Positions 7,606 to 15,061 of a stretch of 16,296 nt of DNA are shown here, one piece after another. The notes under the pieces are model-generated. The model had not been told where the DNA came from. It made no database searches and saw nothing but the letters and a program-made list of their open reading frames with translations. The DNA is taken from positions 3,387,514 to 3,403,809 of the forward strand of contig NC_090614.1 in NCBI RefSeq assembly GCF_004359215.1. Direction: 5' to 3'. The position numbers were made by a program, and so were the translations under genes. The stretch comes from Bremia lactucae (Eukaryota; Oomycota; Peronosporomycetes; Peronosporales; Peronosporaceae). Numbering within the stretch: the first letter of the stretch is position 1; each line of letters starts with the position of its first letter.

Positions 7606-8590
7606 ATGGTGAAGAATAAGTCTGTGCGCATGGATCGTGAGGACGCTAAGCTGGCAGCTGCACGGATCAGTGTAGCTGTCAGTAAGGCAAATATTTCAGT
7701 AGACGCTAATGCGTCTACTGCGGGGAATACGTCACCTCCTACTCCCATTGTAGGTAACTGGAACATGTCATATGCTGATGTCATGGCGGATGATGGTAAC
7801 AAGTCACCTGCTAACCAATTGTAGGTGACTGGTCTAAACCACCGGCATTGCCCGACTCAGTGGCTACTTAAAAGGCCGACGGATCACCCGGGGCCGAGTC
7901 ATTAAACTTTTGGGTTGTAACGTGACGGCTGGAGAGGTAATGACAAGGTTTTTGGGTCGTCGGACCTCTTTAATGGAGATTCATCATCAGATGACTCCGA
8001 AGGCGATTACCACTCTTGTGGCGTTACTATGCGTCACCAGGAACTTAGTGGTCGCGAAGGTTAGAGTGCTGGTGGTGGTGCTAGTTTGCATCACCAGAAA
8101 AGAAGTGATTCTAGGGGTCGCTCCCAGGGCCACGTTAATGTAAACGTTAATATAAGACAACACCGCAGTATGTTGCGGTTCGCTCCAGAAAAGAGGCCTT
8201 TTTTACTCTCTTAATGCAACCTGATTCGTTGGTCTGGTATGACCAATGATCGATATCATTCCGTTTTTTACTCACCCAGATTTCACAAGCCTGGTGACTC
8301 TTCATCGATGTTTTCCGGCATCATTGGTGCTATTCCAAACGGACAAAGAATGTCAAACCTTTGTTGCAAGCTTGGACAGCCTTTCTACAGAATGTACAAA
8401 ACAAGGCCGTGAGGTCTGGCTTGACAAGCTAAATACTTCCGTGAACGGTTCGAAAAACGGACTGGAGTCGGTGCACGCTATAAGTTTCACCGTTTGTCTA
8501 GAGAGGCAGGGATACCTTGTTTCTCATGGTGAGACTCATGTTCATGCTGTTTTAAGGGTGCAGGTCATGCCCCAAAAAAAGCATATTCTA
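7606..8590 (+). pseudogene. Frame-broken orphan coding relic, possibly gag-like
   Basis: Not recognised. From ATG 7606 the plus strand reads 72 codons rich in Ala, Asn, Ser and Pro, with GNTSPP...IVGNW echoed by GNKSPAN and a shifted IVGDW. After stops, the same frame reads an acidic Ser stretch (SSSDDSEGD, from about 7960) and a basic one (HHQKRSDSRGRSQG, near 8095-8135). From 8246 a second frame reads SLSTECTKQGREVWLDKLNT; at about 8436 sense moves to the first frame (FRERFEKRTGVGARYKFHRL) and returns near 8515 (GETHVHAVLRVQVMPQKK). Paired frame changes that keep a hydrophilic protein-like reading suggest a decayed gene. The charge pattern and place among retroelements suggest a gag, but no diagnostic motif is seen. 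Confidence 0.35.
7697..7720. repeat. 10-bp perfect hairpin
   Basis: CAGTAGACGC and GCGTCTACTG separated by TAAT, inside the orphan coding relic. Confidence 0.85.
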
Positions 8591-8639
8591 TAAAAGATTC
8601 CCATTGAAGGATTCTCAACTCTTGTGAGATCCGTCAAGG

Positions 8640-8895
8640 GATTGGAACCTCCGATTCTTTTACGAGCTCTTCCCGCATTCGTTCTCCGATAGACCTTCTG
8701 CCGAGGAGGATAAGTCTCTACGTACTGTAAGACGAGACCCGGAACGTCCAACATCAGTTGGGAACGAGGTTCCAACTATCATGCGAGAATATATGCCCCA
8801 GATAATTTGTTCGAACCCCCTTTGCCTCACGGTGGTTCAAGAAACTTTCAACAAGAAAGAGCTTCTCACCACCTGAATCCAATAATGGATAGGGA
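8640..8895 (-). pseudogene. Chromodomain relic at the C-terminus of gypsy copy C
   Basis: The minus strand reads LLDSGGEKLFLVESFLNHRE (from about 8875), then a short damaged stretch, HDSWN, and EPRSQLMLDVPGLVLQYVE (about 8775-8715). Chromodomains of Ty3/gypsy integrases (chromoviruses) have this plan: a V-E-x-I/L-L-x-H-R start and a W-x-x-W/S-EP ending before a C-terminal helix. They guide integration to particular chromatin. Here the middle is shortened, with a frame change near 8780. The plus strand over the same bases also gives a plausible but unrelated hydrophilic reading, which I take as a shadow. Confidence 0.6.
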
Positions 8896-9133
8896 GGAGG
8901 AGGTAAGATCGGATTCGCCTCGTTTGACGAGCCCGAATCAACTTCGTATTAAGATCACATTCTTTATTATTTAAGGGAGAATCTTGATCACGAGCGATCC
9001 GTCGCCGCGAGTTCGAGGTGACGGTCGATAATTTTTCTCGTGACCAGTTGAAACGTTGTGCGCAGATTGCTACTGAACAACTGGCGAAAGAAAGGATACA
9101 TCAGTCCCTTCAAAACGAGCTGTTGAAGGCTCA

Positions 9134-9500
9134 TCAGAAGTTATCTTCTTTGGAGAAAGAGTGGATCATCTGTTCAAGAGAATCAGACCCTGTTCCGAGA
9201 CAATAAGGCTTTGGCTCGGAGCCATCAGGCTTTGGCTGATGGCCTTGACCGTTCCTGTGAAATTCGGAATCGGAAGAAGCTTTGTACTGATGGTACGGGC
9301 GGAGACGACCAACATAAAACGTAGGATGCGTACGCATACTGCGAGGCAGCTCGGTCGTGTACGTATTGCCTCGGTGATGTTGTGAACGAATCAGGCCGTT
9401 ATACTTTGGCAGTAATTTTTACCGCCAACATCTGCCACTGTGTGCTTTGGTAGGTTTACCGTAGACAGTAGGACTGGTCAATAACGTCAAAAAAATAATA
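9134..9500 (-). pseudogene. Integrase C-terminal region and linker of gypsy copy C
   Basis: The minus strand reads VLLSTVNLP (near 9480-9450, after a frame change), then after a gap HPTFYVGRLRPYHQY (about 9330-9285), the conserved block that closes gypsy-type integrases, followed by a Ser/Pro/Lys-rich linker (HQPKPDGSEPKP) leading to the chromodomain. Frames change at least twice. Confidence 0.65.
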
Positions 9501-9634
9501 TGTTTGCTCTTTCATATTGTCAGAGTTTCATTATTGTCGGTCCACCGCATCAGCGATGGAATCCTGTGCGAAACGGACCACTGCTTCTCTAACCAGCAGA
9601 AAATCACCTGCCGGCTCGGTTTTATTTTGGTTTT

Positions 9635-9674
9635 CAGTGCGACCGGCTCGCACTGCGGAGATATTAATATCTCC
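9635..9674. repeat. Adjacent hairpin and 18-bp palindrome
   Basis: CAGTGCGA and TCGCACTG around CCGGC (9635-9655), followed one base later by the perfect palindrome GGAGATATTAATATCTCC (9657-9674). Both lie in the integrase tail of copy C. Confidence 0.85.
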
Positions 9675-9800
9675 ATTATTGAGAGTATTATCATTCTCGT
9701 TTATCGAATCGTTTTCAATGCTGGGTCTTTCAGCATATAATTCAGCATTTGTTGTCTAAATCTGTAATAGCATTATTGTTATTACTGAGTTTGTACACTT

Positions 9801-9823
9801 CAATGTTAGTTAACTCAACATTG
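9801..9823. repeat. Near-perfect hairpin, 11 bp with one bulged base
   Basis: CAATGTTAGTT pairs with AACTCAACATTG if the C after AACT is bulged out. It lies in the relic of copy C. Confidence 0.7.
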
Positions 9824-10430
9824 GTATCCTTCGCATCGACCTTAGGGCTTATGCGTGATGAGCAAGAGCTAGGAGGTACTTTGCTCGCTCGAGCCCCTCC
9901 CCCCAACTAAGAGTTATCATCAAAACAGGGTAGGTATACGTGTGTGGCGTAAGTCATTCACGAAAAACGGTGTTGGCTTTTTAGAATCATGCACTGAATT
10001 GTTGATGGCAAATCCTATCATCGGCAACAACTCGGTCCACCTCTTAAAAGAGTGGAAGTATCCGCAAAGGCTCTTTTCGAATTTATGGTTTGCACGCTCC
10101 GTCTGACCATCTGTTTCAGAATGATCAGAAGTTGACATTTTTAATTGTGTTCGTAGTGATTTGAGCACAATTTGCCAGAATTTTGCCGTGAATCTAGGGT
10201 TACGATTTGTGACCAGTTCGCGGGGTAACCCATGGGGTGATAAGTTCGTGTCAACAAAGATACGAGCATAGCATTTAGGTGTGATCAACTCCGGAACGGC
10301 AACAAGATGCACCATTTTGCTAATACGATCAACAAAAACAAGAATACTATTAATCTTGTGGGTGTCTTCGAGGAATCCGAAGACGAACTCATAATGTTAC
10401 GGACTGCCAACACTCTGCCGGAACAATCAG

Positions 10431-10689
10431 AGGTTGTAACGGATCACGGGATGAAGCACTGGGCTTTACCCGTGATAAACTACTCACTTGCTGTTGGGAT
10501 GGATTTTTAAGGTAATTCATCAACTCTTTTAGAGCCTTCTCTCCTTGGTAAGCTTTTCTAGCGTCGTCGAGTAATGTTGATGACGGAACATTGTTGATGC
10601 AACAGTGGCTTTATGCTCACTGCTTATTTGCGTAGCCGGCTCAAAATCGGGCTGCCGCCAAAGCGCATCAGGGACGACATTAAGTCGTC
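10431..10689 (-). other. RNase H to integrase connector of gypsy copy C, shortened
   Basis: About 260 nt with several frame changes. The minus strand gives SRRPD-, EPAT- and KNPSQQ-like fragments of a connection region and nothing like an H2C2 (HHCC) zinc finger. In intact Ty3/gypsy elements the zinc-finger domain of integrase lies here, so a deletion is likely. Confidence 0.45.
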
Positions 10690-11175
10690 CTATTCAAATT
10701 CCACGGAGAAGTTATAATCCACAAAGAAAGACAACCACCTCGCCATTCTTTGTGAGAGGTGTGGACTGTTGACGGCGGTGCGCGAAGATGCATTGTCCGT
10801 ATATACAATGAACGGTCTATCTCTTGGGAGATAGCCCCTAAACTTAGCCAGTGTATATTTCATGGCAAGGAGTTCCTTGTTGTGCACTGGATAGTTGCAT
10901 TTAGTTGGTTGATGCTGACGCGATTGATTACAGACGGCGCAGAGCGCGCCGTCTGTATTATATTGCATTAAGCACAGCCGATTGCAAAAATCGCTGGCGT
11001 CACAGACCACATGAAAAGGTCAGTCTTGGTCAGCAGTCGCCAGGATTCGTAATTGCATCAAGCTATTCCTAATACCCTCGAAAGAACGCTGACAATCAGA
11101 GCGTTCCATGACCACTTTACATTTTTCTTCAACAAAGAAGAAAGATGTACTGTCATTTCGGCATAATTGCGTGAG
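10690..11175 (-). pseudogene. RNase H relic of gypsy copy C
   Basis: The minus strand reads YSRNYAEMTVHLSSLLKKN (from about 11170), then VCDASDF (11005), NYPVHNKELLAMKYTLAKF, RPFIVYTDNASSRT and LSQRMARWLSFF to 10690. The acidic residues expected of the enzyme (Asp in VCDAS, Glu in KELLAMK, Asp in YTDNAS) are present. RNase H removes the RNA strand from the RNA-DNA hybrid during reverse transcription. A frame change lies near 11010, and a 12-bp perfect hairpin has altered codons near 10929-10957. Confidence 0.8.
10929..10957. repeat. 12-bp perfect hairpin inside the RNase H relic
   Basis: TACAGACGGCGC and GCGCCGTCTGTA separated by AGAGC. On the minus strand it falls in the reading TDGALCAVCNQSRQ. 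Confidence 0.9.
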
Positions 11176-11177
11176 TA

Positions 11178-11965
11178 CTAGTTCAGGTACGCCGCTGAAC
11201 CGAGGAACTTCTTAAGTGTCGACTGGCACAGGCCAAAATGTGATCGCCTTGATCTTTTCTGGATCCTGGCGTCCACCGTGTTTACCCACGATGCACCTAA
11301 GAAGTGGTATTTCGCTTGCAGCGAATATACAGCTCCCGACAGCTGAGATTTGCACACAACTTGTGCTTTACGCATGTGTGTAAGAACCTTTCGGACGTAA
11401 ATTCGATATACTTCAACATTCCAGTTTCTGATCATGGCTCTGAAGGAGTAATCAAAGTAGCTCCATGCAATATCCCGCACCAATCTCAACAGATTGGTTA
11501 CACATCCATTAAATTTCGCAGGGGCATTAATAAGTCCCTGTGGCATGACTAGCCCCCCCACAGCATGCCGCTTGGGGTGCTTACTGCGGTAAATAGAATA
11601 TCTCGTTCACGCATAAGGATCTGATAGAATCCATATATCAGATCCATTGAAGAAAATATGGTACCCTTTGACATACCATTAATGATTACGTCTTATCGTG
11701 GTATCGGCGTTTGAGCCGGTACCGTTGCAGCGTTCAGTTATTGAATACCGATCGACAAATTCGTTGCCGCTGCTAAGGAGCGGCAACGCATTTGTCGATC
11801 GGTAGTACTTATTATCGAGGCAATGGCCATTGCTTCATGACACAGTACTTCGAAACGGAGGCTAGGTCGATTTCGTGTCGAGTGCCTTTATTCTTAGGCA
11901 ACTCGTACGGTACTGATTCATGGAAAGACAACCTTAAATTCTTCTAAACCGTTATATAAAGAGTC
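11178..11965 (-). pseudogene. Reverse transcriptase relic of gypsy copy C with internal deletion
   Basis: On the minus strand: ELPKNKGTRHEIDLA (about 11905-11860), QWPLPR then two TAA codons (11809-11814), a 59-nt hairpin, then TVPAQTPIPR (about 11730-11690), GFYQILMRERDI and AVSTPSGMLW, MPQGLINAPAKF (about 11550), and SYFDYSF at the polymerase active site. The second Asp of the Y-x-D-D motif is Tyr here (11448-11450). The fingers segment normally found between the PLPR and PIPR blocks, which holds RT motif 1, is absent. The enzyme copies the element RNA to DNA; this copy cannot. Confidence 0.8.
11746..11804. repeat. 59-nt near-perfect hairpin at an RT deletion
   Basis: Arms 11746-11771 and 11779-11804 (26 nt each) pair at all but one position (11761 against 11789) around a 7-nt loop, GCTAAGG. 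On the minus strand the first arm continues the RT reading after PLPR (PIDKCVAA), the second arm is its inverted copy, and RT sense resumes directly after it. Confidence 0.92.
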
Positions 11966-12345
11966 TTTTCAAAGACTTCCAGGATTGGGGTATAAAACGT
12001 TCATCCGAGTCTTCTCATCGAGGACACTTTCGTCCGTCGATGAGCTGCTGAGAAACCGTTCAATCTCACGAAATACTACTGCCCACCGAATAGCGGCCAC
12101 GTAGTTGTAATCTGTGACAAGTCCGCAAATCTGCTTGACTTTGCCTCCACGCAGAACACACAAGCACCGTTTCGGTTCTAGCGTTGGTAATTGAGTTATC
12201 TCTGAAGTTAACTTCGGAGGCACTATTAGATGAAGTGTATAAGCGCCTGCAATTGATCCATTTTTTATTGAGATATTTATTGCCTTACTTTCCTCTTTGG
12301 AGCTTACATCTAAAGGTATCTGAGAACCTTTGACCACAGGTTTTT
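11966..12345 (-). pseudogene. Protease-RT connection region of gypsy copy C
   Basis: An open minus-strand stretch of 122 codons. It contains LCVLRGGKVKQICGLVTDYNYVAAIRWA and SSSSTDESVLDEKTR, a hydrophilic connector before the RT domain, and ends near PNPGSL. A hairpin (CTCATCGA-GGAC at 12014-12025 with GTCC-G-TCGATGAG at 12032-12044) lies in the SSTDESVLDEK part. Confidence 0.6.
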
Positions 12346-12563
12346 GCGGACTAATTCCCTCAAGTTTTATTTGGGGTGTATCCTCCCCAACTGCCTCTAG
12401 CTGTGGTTGCGCTACACAGCGATATCCTCTACAATCGACTCTCCAGTCGATCTAGAACTTTTGACTGTCTCTCATAGGCAGCGTTTCAAACTTTTTTGGA
12501 TGTTGCTTTTCAAAAAGGCATTCTTGTTTCGTACCACTCAACTCATTCGAGTGATAAAACTTA
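12346..12563 (-). other. Connector of gypsy copy C without readable domain
   Basis: Between the protease-linker repeats and the RT connection. No frame is open for long on the minus strand, and I see no motif. Confidence 0.35.
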
Positions 12564-12712
12564 GACGGTGCCTGTGCTTGTGCACAGCCGTCGGAAACTA
12601 TGTCCAGAATACAATAGTGGGCCCCTGTGCTTGTGCACAGCCGTCAGGAACCATGTCCACGTTACAATGGTGGACCTTCGACGGTGCCTGTGCTTGTGCA
12701 CAGCCGTCGAGA
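12564..12712 (-). repeat. Three tandem units coding for DGCAQAQ
   Basis: Units begin at about 12564, 12617 and 12680 (shared core CCTGTGCTTGTGCACAGCCG at 12571, 12624 and 12687, so spacings of 53 and 63 bp). Each can fold: GACGG with CCGTC and CTGTGC with GCACAG around TT; the middle unit lacks the GACGG arm. On the minus strand each codes DGCAQAQ, followed by APSKVHH or GPTIVFW. It lies in the protease-to-RT linker of copy C. Confidence 0.8.
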
Positions 12713-12924
12713 TTTAACTTCACGGTGTGATGGACATTCACACTGAGGTCTTGTGCAGCCATGCAAACGACCGAACCACAAGTGAGGCCAGTGCACTTAC
12801 TCATACACACGCTTGTGGACGCTTCAAGACGTTCATCAGTCGGCCATCTGATGAACAAGAGACATGCATCGTTACAGCTTGATACTGCCAATTTATACAT
12901 GGCTCGTACATTCTGAGTCATGGT

Positions 12925-13216
12925 AATCCAAGGATGACATCAGATTTGTCATCAAAATCTAGTACGATGAAATTATCAACGTACTGTTTACCCTTTAGCG
13001 TGTATTGGTACCAATAACTGTTTGACTACTATTACTGATGCCCATGTTGCGAGGCGTACTGTCATCGTCGTTTGAAGTAATATCGCGCTCAATAAATTTG
13101 AGCCTGCGATATTCTAGCGATTGGCGCCAAATATAATTATTTGACGCCCCACAATCGTCTAGGGTCTTAAGTGGCAATTTATTTGACATTTTTTCAGGGT
13201 GATGAGGTTTACCTCA
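12925..13216 (-). pseudogene. Retroviral-type aspartic protease relic, gypsy copy C
   Basis: The minus strand reads MSNKLPLKTLDDCGASNNYIWRQ from 13189, so the active site is D-C-G (Asp at 13154-13156) instead of the usual D-T/S-G. The Asp-Cys pair is also seen in copy B (VDCW), so Cys is probably a trait of this family and not damage. The reading loses frame after VIGTNTR (12995), and DDKSDVILG-like residues follow near 12940. The enzyme would cut the Gag-Pol polyprotein in the particle. Confidence 0.7.
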
Positions 13217-13277
13217 AATCCTGGCGCAGTGACACATAATGTTCGTGTGTGAGGAGCAACTTCTGTCAAAAGACCTG

Positions 13278-13505
13278 CTAGTCTTTAGACGTTGCTGGAT
13301 AAGTAGGGCGCTCCGCACCTACTGACCTCGACCGCTTTTGATGATCTGCCTTGCCGTTGCTATTTAGCAACAGCGTAGGACTTGCGTCCTCCGTTATTCC
13401 GAGCGAGAGGTTCGTCTTCTCGCTCAGTATTTTTAGGCACTGGCCGTGGGCACGACCCTCGTAGGCGTAGTAGCCCATTTTTTGAAAGCGGTTACATTAT
13501 GTAAT
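13278..13505 (-). pseudogene. gag C-terminus with ruined zinc knuckle, gypsy copy C
   Basis: On the minus strand CNRFQKMGYYAYEG (13496-13455) has the exact C-x2-C-x4-H-x4-C spacing of a retroviral-type zinc knuckle, but Cys2 is Phe, His is Tyr and Cys4 is Gly, so only the first ligand is left. A Lys/Arg/Ser-rich tail follows (NGKADHQKRSRSV) to the stop near 13275. The knuckle would bind the element's RNA. The frame is open for 66 codons here, so these are substitutions and not a frameshift. Confidence 0.65.
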
Positions 13506-13624
13506 TGTTTAAAACTTGAGGAGCGAAGTTTCTTACTCTCTACATACGAAAGATCCATGGGTTCTGGACCTCCGTTTCCTTGTCGTCTCGGTGGACGATA
13601 AGCACCAGAATGGACGAAAGCCTG

Positions 13625-14075
13625 TTAAAGACTAAAGTCCTCCTGTTCCACTGTAGAGATAGCTTGGTCTAGCGGCTTTAATTTTAGTCTGAAAAGGTTG
13701 GTCTTAACAGGACCGTCTGCAAGACCTTTAATAAACACATTTACCTGTGTTTGTTGATCAATTGAATGATTCACGAGGCAACTGACCAGGTATCGTGTCT
13801 GTTGGGCATAAGCGTGAATGTTACGCTTGCCCTGCTTCAAATCCAGGAGCTCGACTCGAGCCCTGAATTCGGCACGTGAGGCTCAAATGTTTGTTTGAGT
13901 CGGATCTTAAAGACCTCGTATGACCTAAGACTAATAGGTCGTGAAGCTTGAGACCCAAGGCCAAGGATTTGGCACGTCCGGCTAAGTTGGACATTCCAGA
14001 TCTTGCTTTCGTAGCATCGTCATCGATGCGGCGAGCCTCTATGGCGTCGTCTAGGTCGACGAACTATCTTAAAAG
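13625..14075 (-). pseudogene. gag: gag (capsid part) of gypsy copy C
   Basis: The best stretch on the minus strand is RAEFRARVELLDLKQGKRNIH followed by YLVSCLVNHSIDQQTQVNVFIKGLADGPVKTNLFRLKLKPLDQAI and ending EQEDFSL (about 13885-13625), a typical Ty3/gypsy capsid sequence. Upstream the frame is broken by TGA near 13890, and similarity to copy B continues to about 14075. Gag assembles the particle; this copy is not functional. Confidence 0.75.
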
Positions 14076-14560
14076 GGGTATCAATCTTTAAGCTTTCGTG
14101 TCGACGCGAAAGCGTCGGCGCATTAAGCAGCATGTTGAAGCTGCTGTCTTAACAGCTCCACATGTCAAGTTCGTGTTCATGGATTCGGCAATGGCCGCAT
14201 GTAGTTCATCTTTGCCCAGAGTGAATAGCATAGTGCCAACTGCTGACCCGCCTACGACCGAACTCATTCGTTCGATCGCTCTCTATTTAACGTCACTCAA
14301 ATGCGGAAACCTCTGACGCGTTGCGTGATAATCTTCTTGAGGGGCTGGAGCTCCCTTAATCTTTATCGAACATGTCCATGTTGGATGGAACGTGCGTGGG
14401 CCGTTGGACGGACTAATAAGTGCTACCAGGTGCAAGGGCACCTTTCACTTTTACTAATCAGTACTAGTTAACCTTACACTGATCATAGTGAAGGTTAGAT
14501 GCCTCTGAACTTCACGTACATAAGAGTCCAGAAGAATATTTCTAAGTAGCTAAGGGTCTT
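14076..14560 (-). other. Leader and gag N-terminal region of gypsy copy C
   Basis: The minus strand reads FTLGKDELHAAIAESMNTN near 14210-14150, possibly the start of Gag, and then no open frame to the LTR. Bases 14400-14560 align with the leader of copy B (6411-6600). A 72-codon plus-strand frame at 14098-14316 is probably antisense. I cannot place the primer-binding site. Confidence 0.45.
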
Positions 14561-15055
14561 AGATAATATAAGAATTAGGGAGAAGTAAAACTATATTTAT
14601 ATATAAAGTTTCCTACGTAACGCTATTCCTTTACCTACTGAACTTATTATATAATATCTGACAAAGTATGGTGCCTCCTTGCGCACCTTACAATCGTGTC
14701 TAGTAACAATTAAGAGGTTGTTTAGACTTAAATCAATCAATCAATATAGCGTATGTCTTATTGCATCAGTAATACAACATTTGGTGTTATTAAAACTGCT
14801 TATGTCAAAATTAACGAAGATAATAATTTTGTGCTTCTTTGTTTATTTCCTCTTACAGTAATAAATAATTGTTTTCCTCTTACAGAAAATAATAATTGTT
14901 TTTCCTCTTACAGAAAAAAAAATGTTATTTCTCTTATAAGAAATAATAATTGTTAATCCTCTTATAGGAAATTACAACTGTTAATCCTCTTATAGGAATT
15001 ATAATTGCTACTCCTCTTTATAGGAATAATACTTATGTAACGGGACAACCGTTAC
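14560..15055 (-). repeat. LTR copy C (5' LTR of the minus-strand gypsy element)
   Basis: On the minus strand it starts at 15055 with TGTAACGG, then TTGTC, then CCGTTACAT: an 8-bp terminal inverted pair at the LTR edge. A seven-unit 27/28-bp tandem repeat follows, then the blocks shared with copies A and B, running into the leader near 14560. The exact inner edge is uncertain because no second LTR of this element is in view. Confidence 0.7.
14848..15034 (-). repeat. Seven-unit 27/28-bp tandem repeat in LTR copy C
   Basis: Units begin at 14848, 14875, 14903, 14930, 14957, 14985 and 15012, i.e. spacings of 27, 28, 27, 27, 28 and 27. Each unit carries TCCTCTTAYAGGA, itself nearly palindromic, plus AATAATAATTGTT. 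The same period is found in three units in copy A (409, 436, 464) and about two in copy B (from 3920). Confidence 0.88.
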
Positions 15056-15061
15056 AGTATC

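Larger units (their letters stand above)
9541..10430 (-). pseudogene. Integrase relic of gypsy copy C, catalytic residues altered
   Basis: Starts near 10430 with ECWQSVTL and EFVFGF, and reads well from MVHLVAVPEL (10315) to about 9920, then DFLLVREAVVRFAQDSIADAVDRQ near 9610-9540. The enzyme would insert the element's DNA copy into the chromosome using a D-D-35-E triad. The first Asp lies at a frameshift (the bases read as Glu or a stop). The second position (10205-10207, in VTNRNPRF) is Asn. The Glu of DGQTER (10097-10099) is kept, with 35 residues between it and the Asn. The N-terminal H2C2 zinc-finger part is not found between here and RNase H, so it seems deleted. Confidence 0.75.
8640..15055 (-). 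mobile_element. Ty3/gypsy copy C with chromodomain, decayed, 5' LTR to C-terminus
   Basis: Read on the minus strand, parts occur in Ty3/gypsy order: LTR (15055 to about 14560), leader, gag (14070-13625), zinc knuckle (13496-13455), protease (about 13190-12925), linker, reverse transcriptase (about 12340-11178), RNase H (11175-10690), integrase (about 10430-9540), integrase C-terminal region (9500-9134) and chromodomain (about 8890-8640). No 3' LTR is found left of 8640, where the orphan relic begins, so the element is truncated or interrupted there. Stops and frameshifts occur in every domain. At its other end it abuts the integrase of element D, suggesting that it inserted into D. Confidence 0.85.

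Noticed and set aside
12407..12730. 107-codon plus-strand frame with repeated Cys/Ala
   Set aside because: It is antisense to the DGCAQAQ linker repeat of copy C and is explained by the tandem DNA repeat.
14098..14316. 72-codon plus-strand frame next to gypsy gag
   Set aside because: It lies in the gag and leader region of copy C, which reads on the minus strand, and has no motif of its own.
155..15055. LTR copies A and C as the two ends of one 15-kb retrotransposon
   Set aside because: They share orientation but are strongly diverged and differ in repeat number, and the interior includes an effector gene and other elements in both orientations. Separate insertions are simpler.
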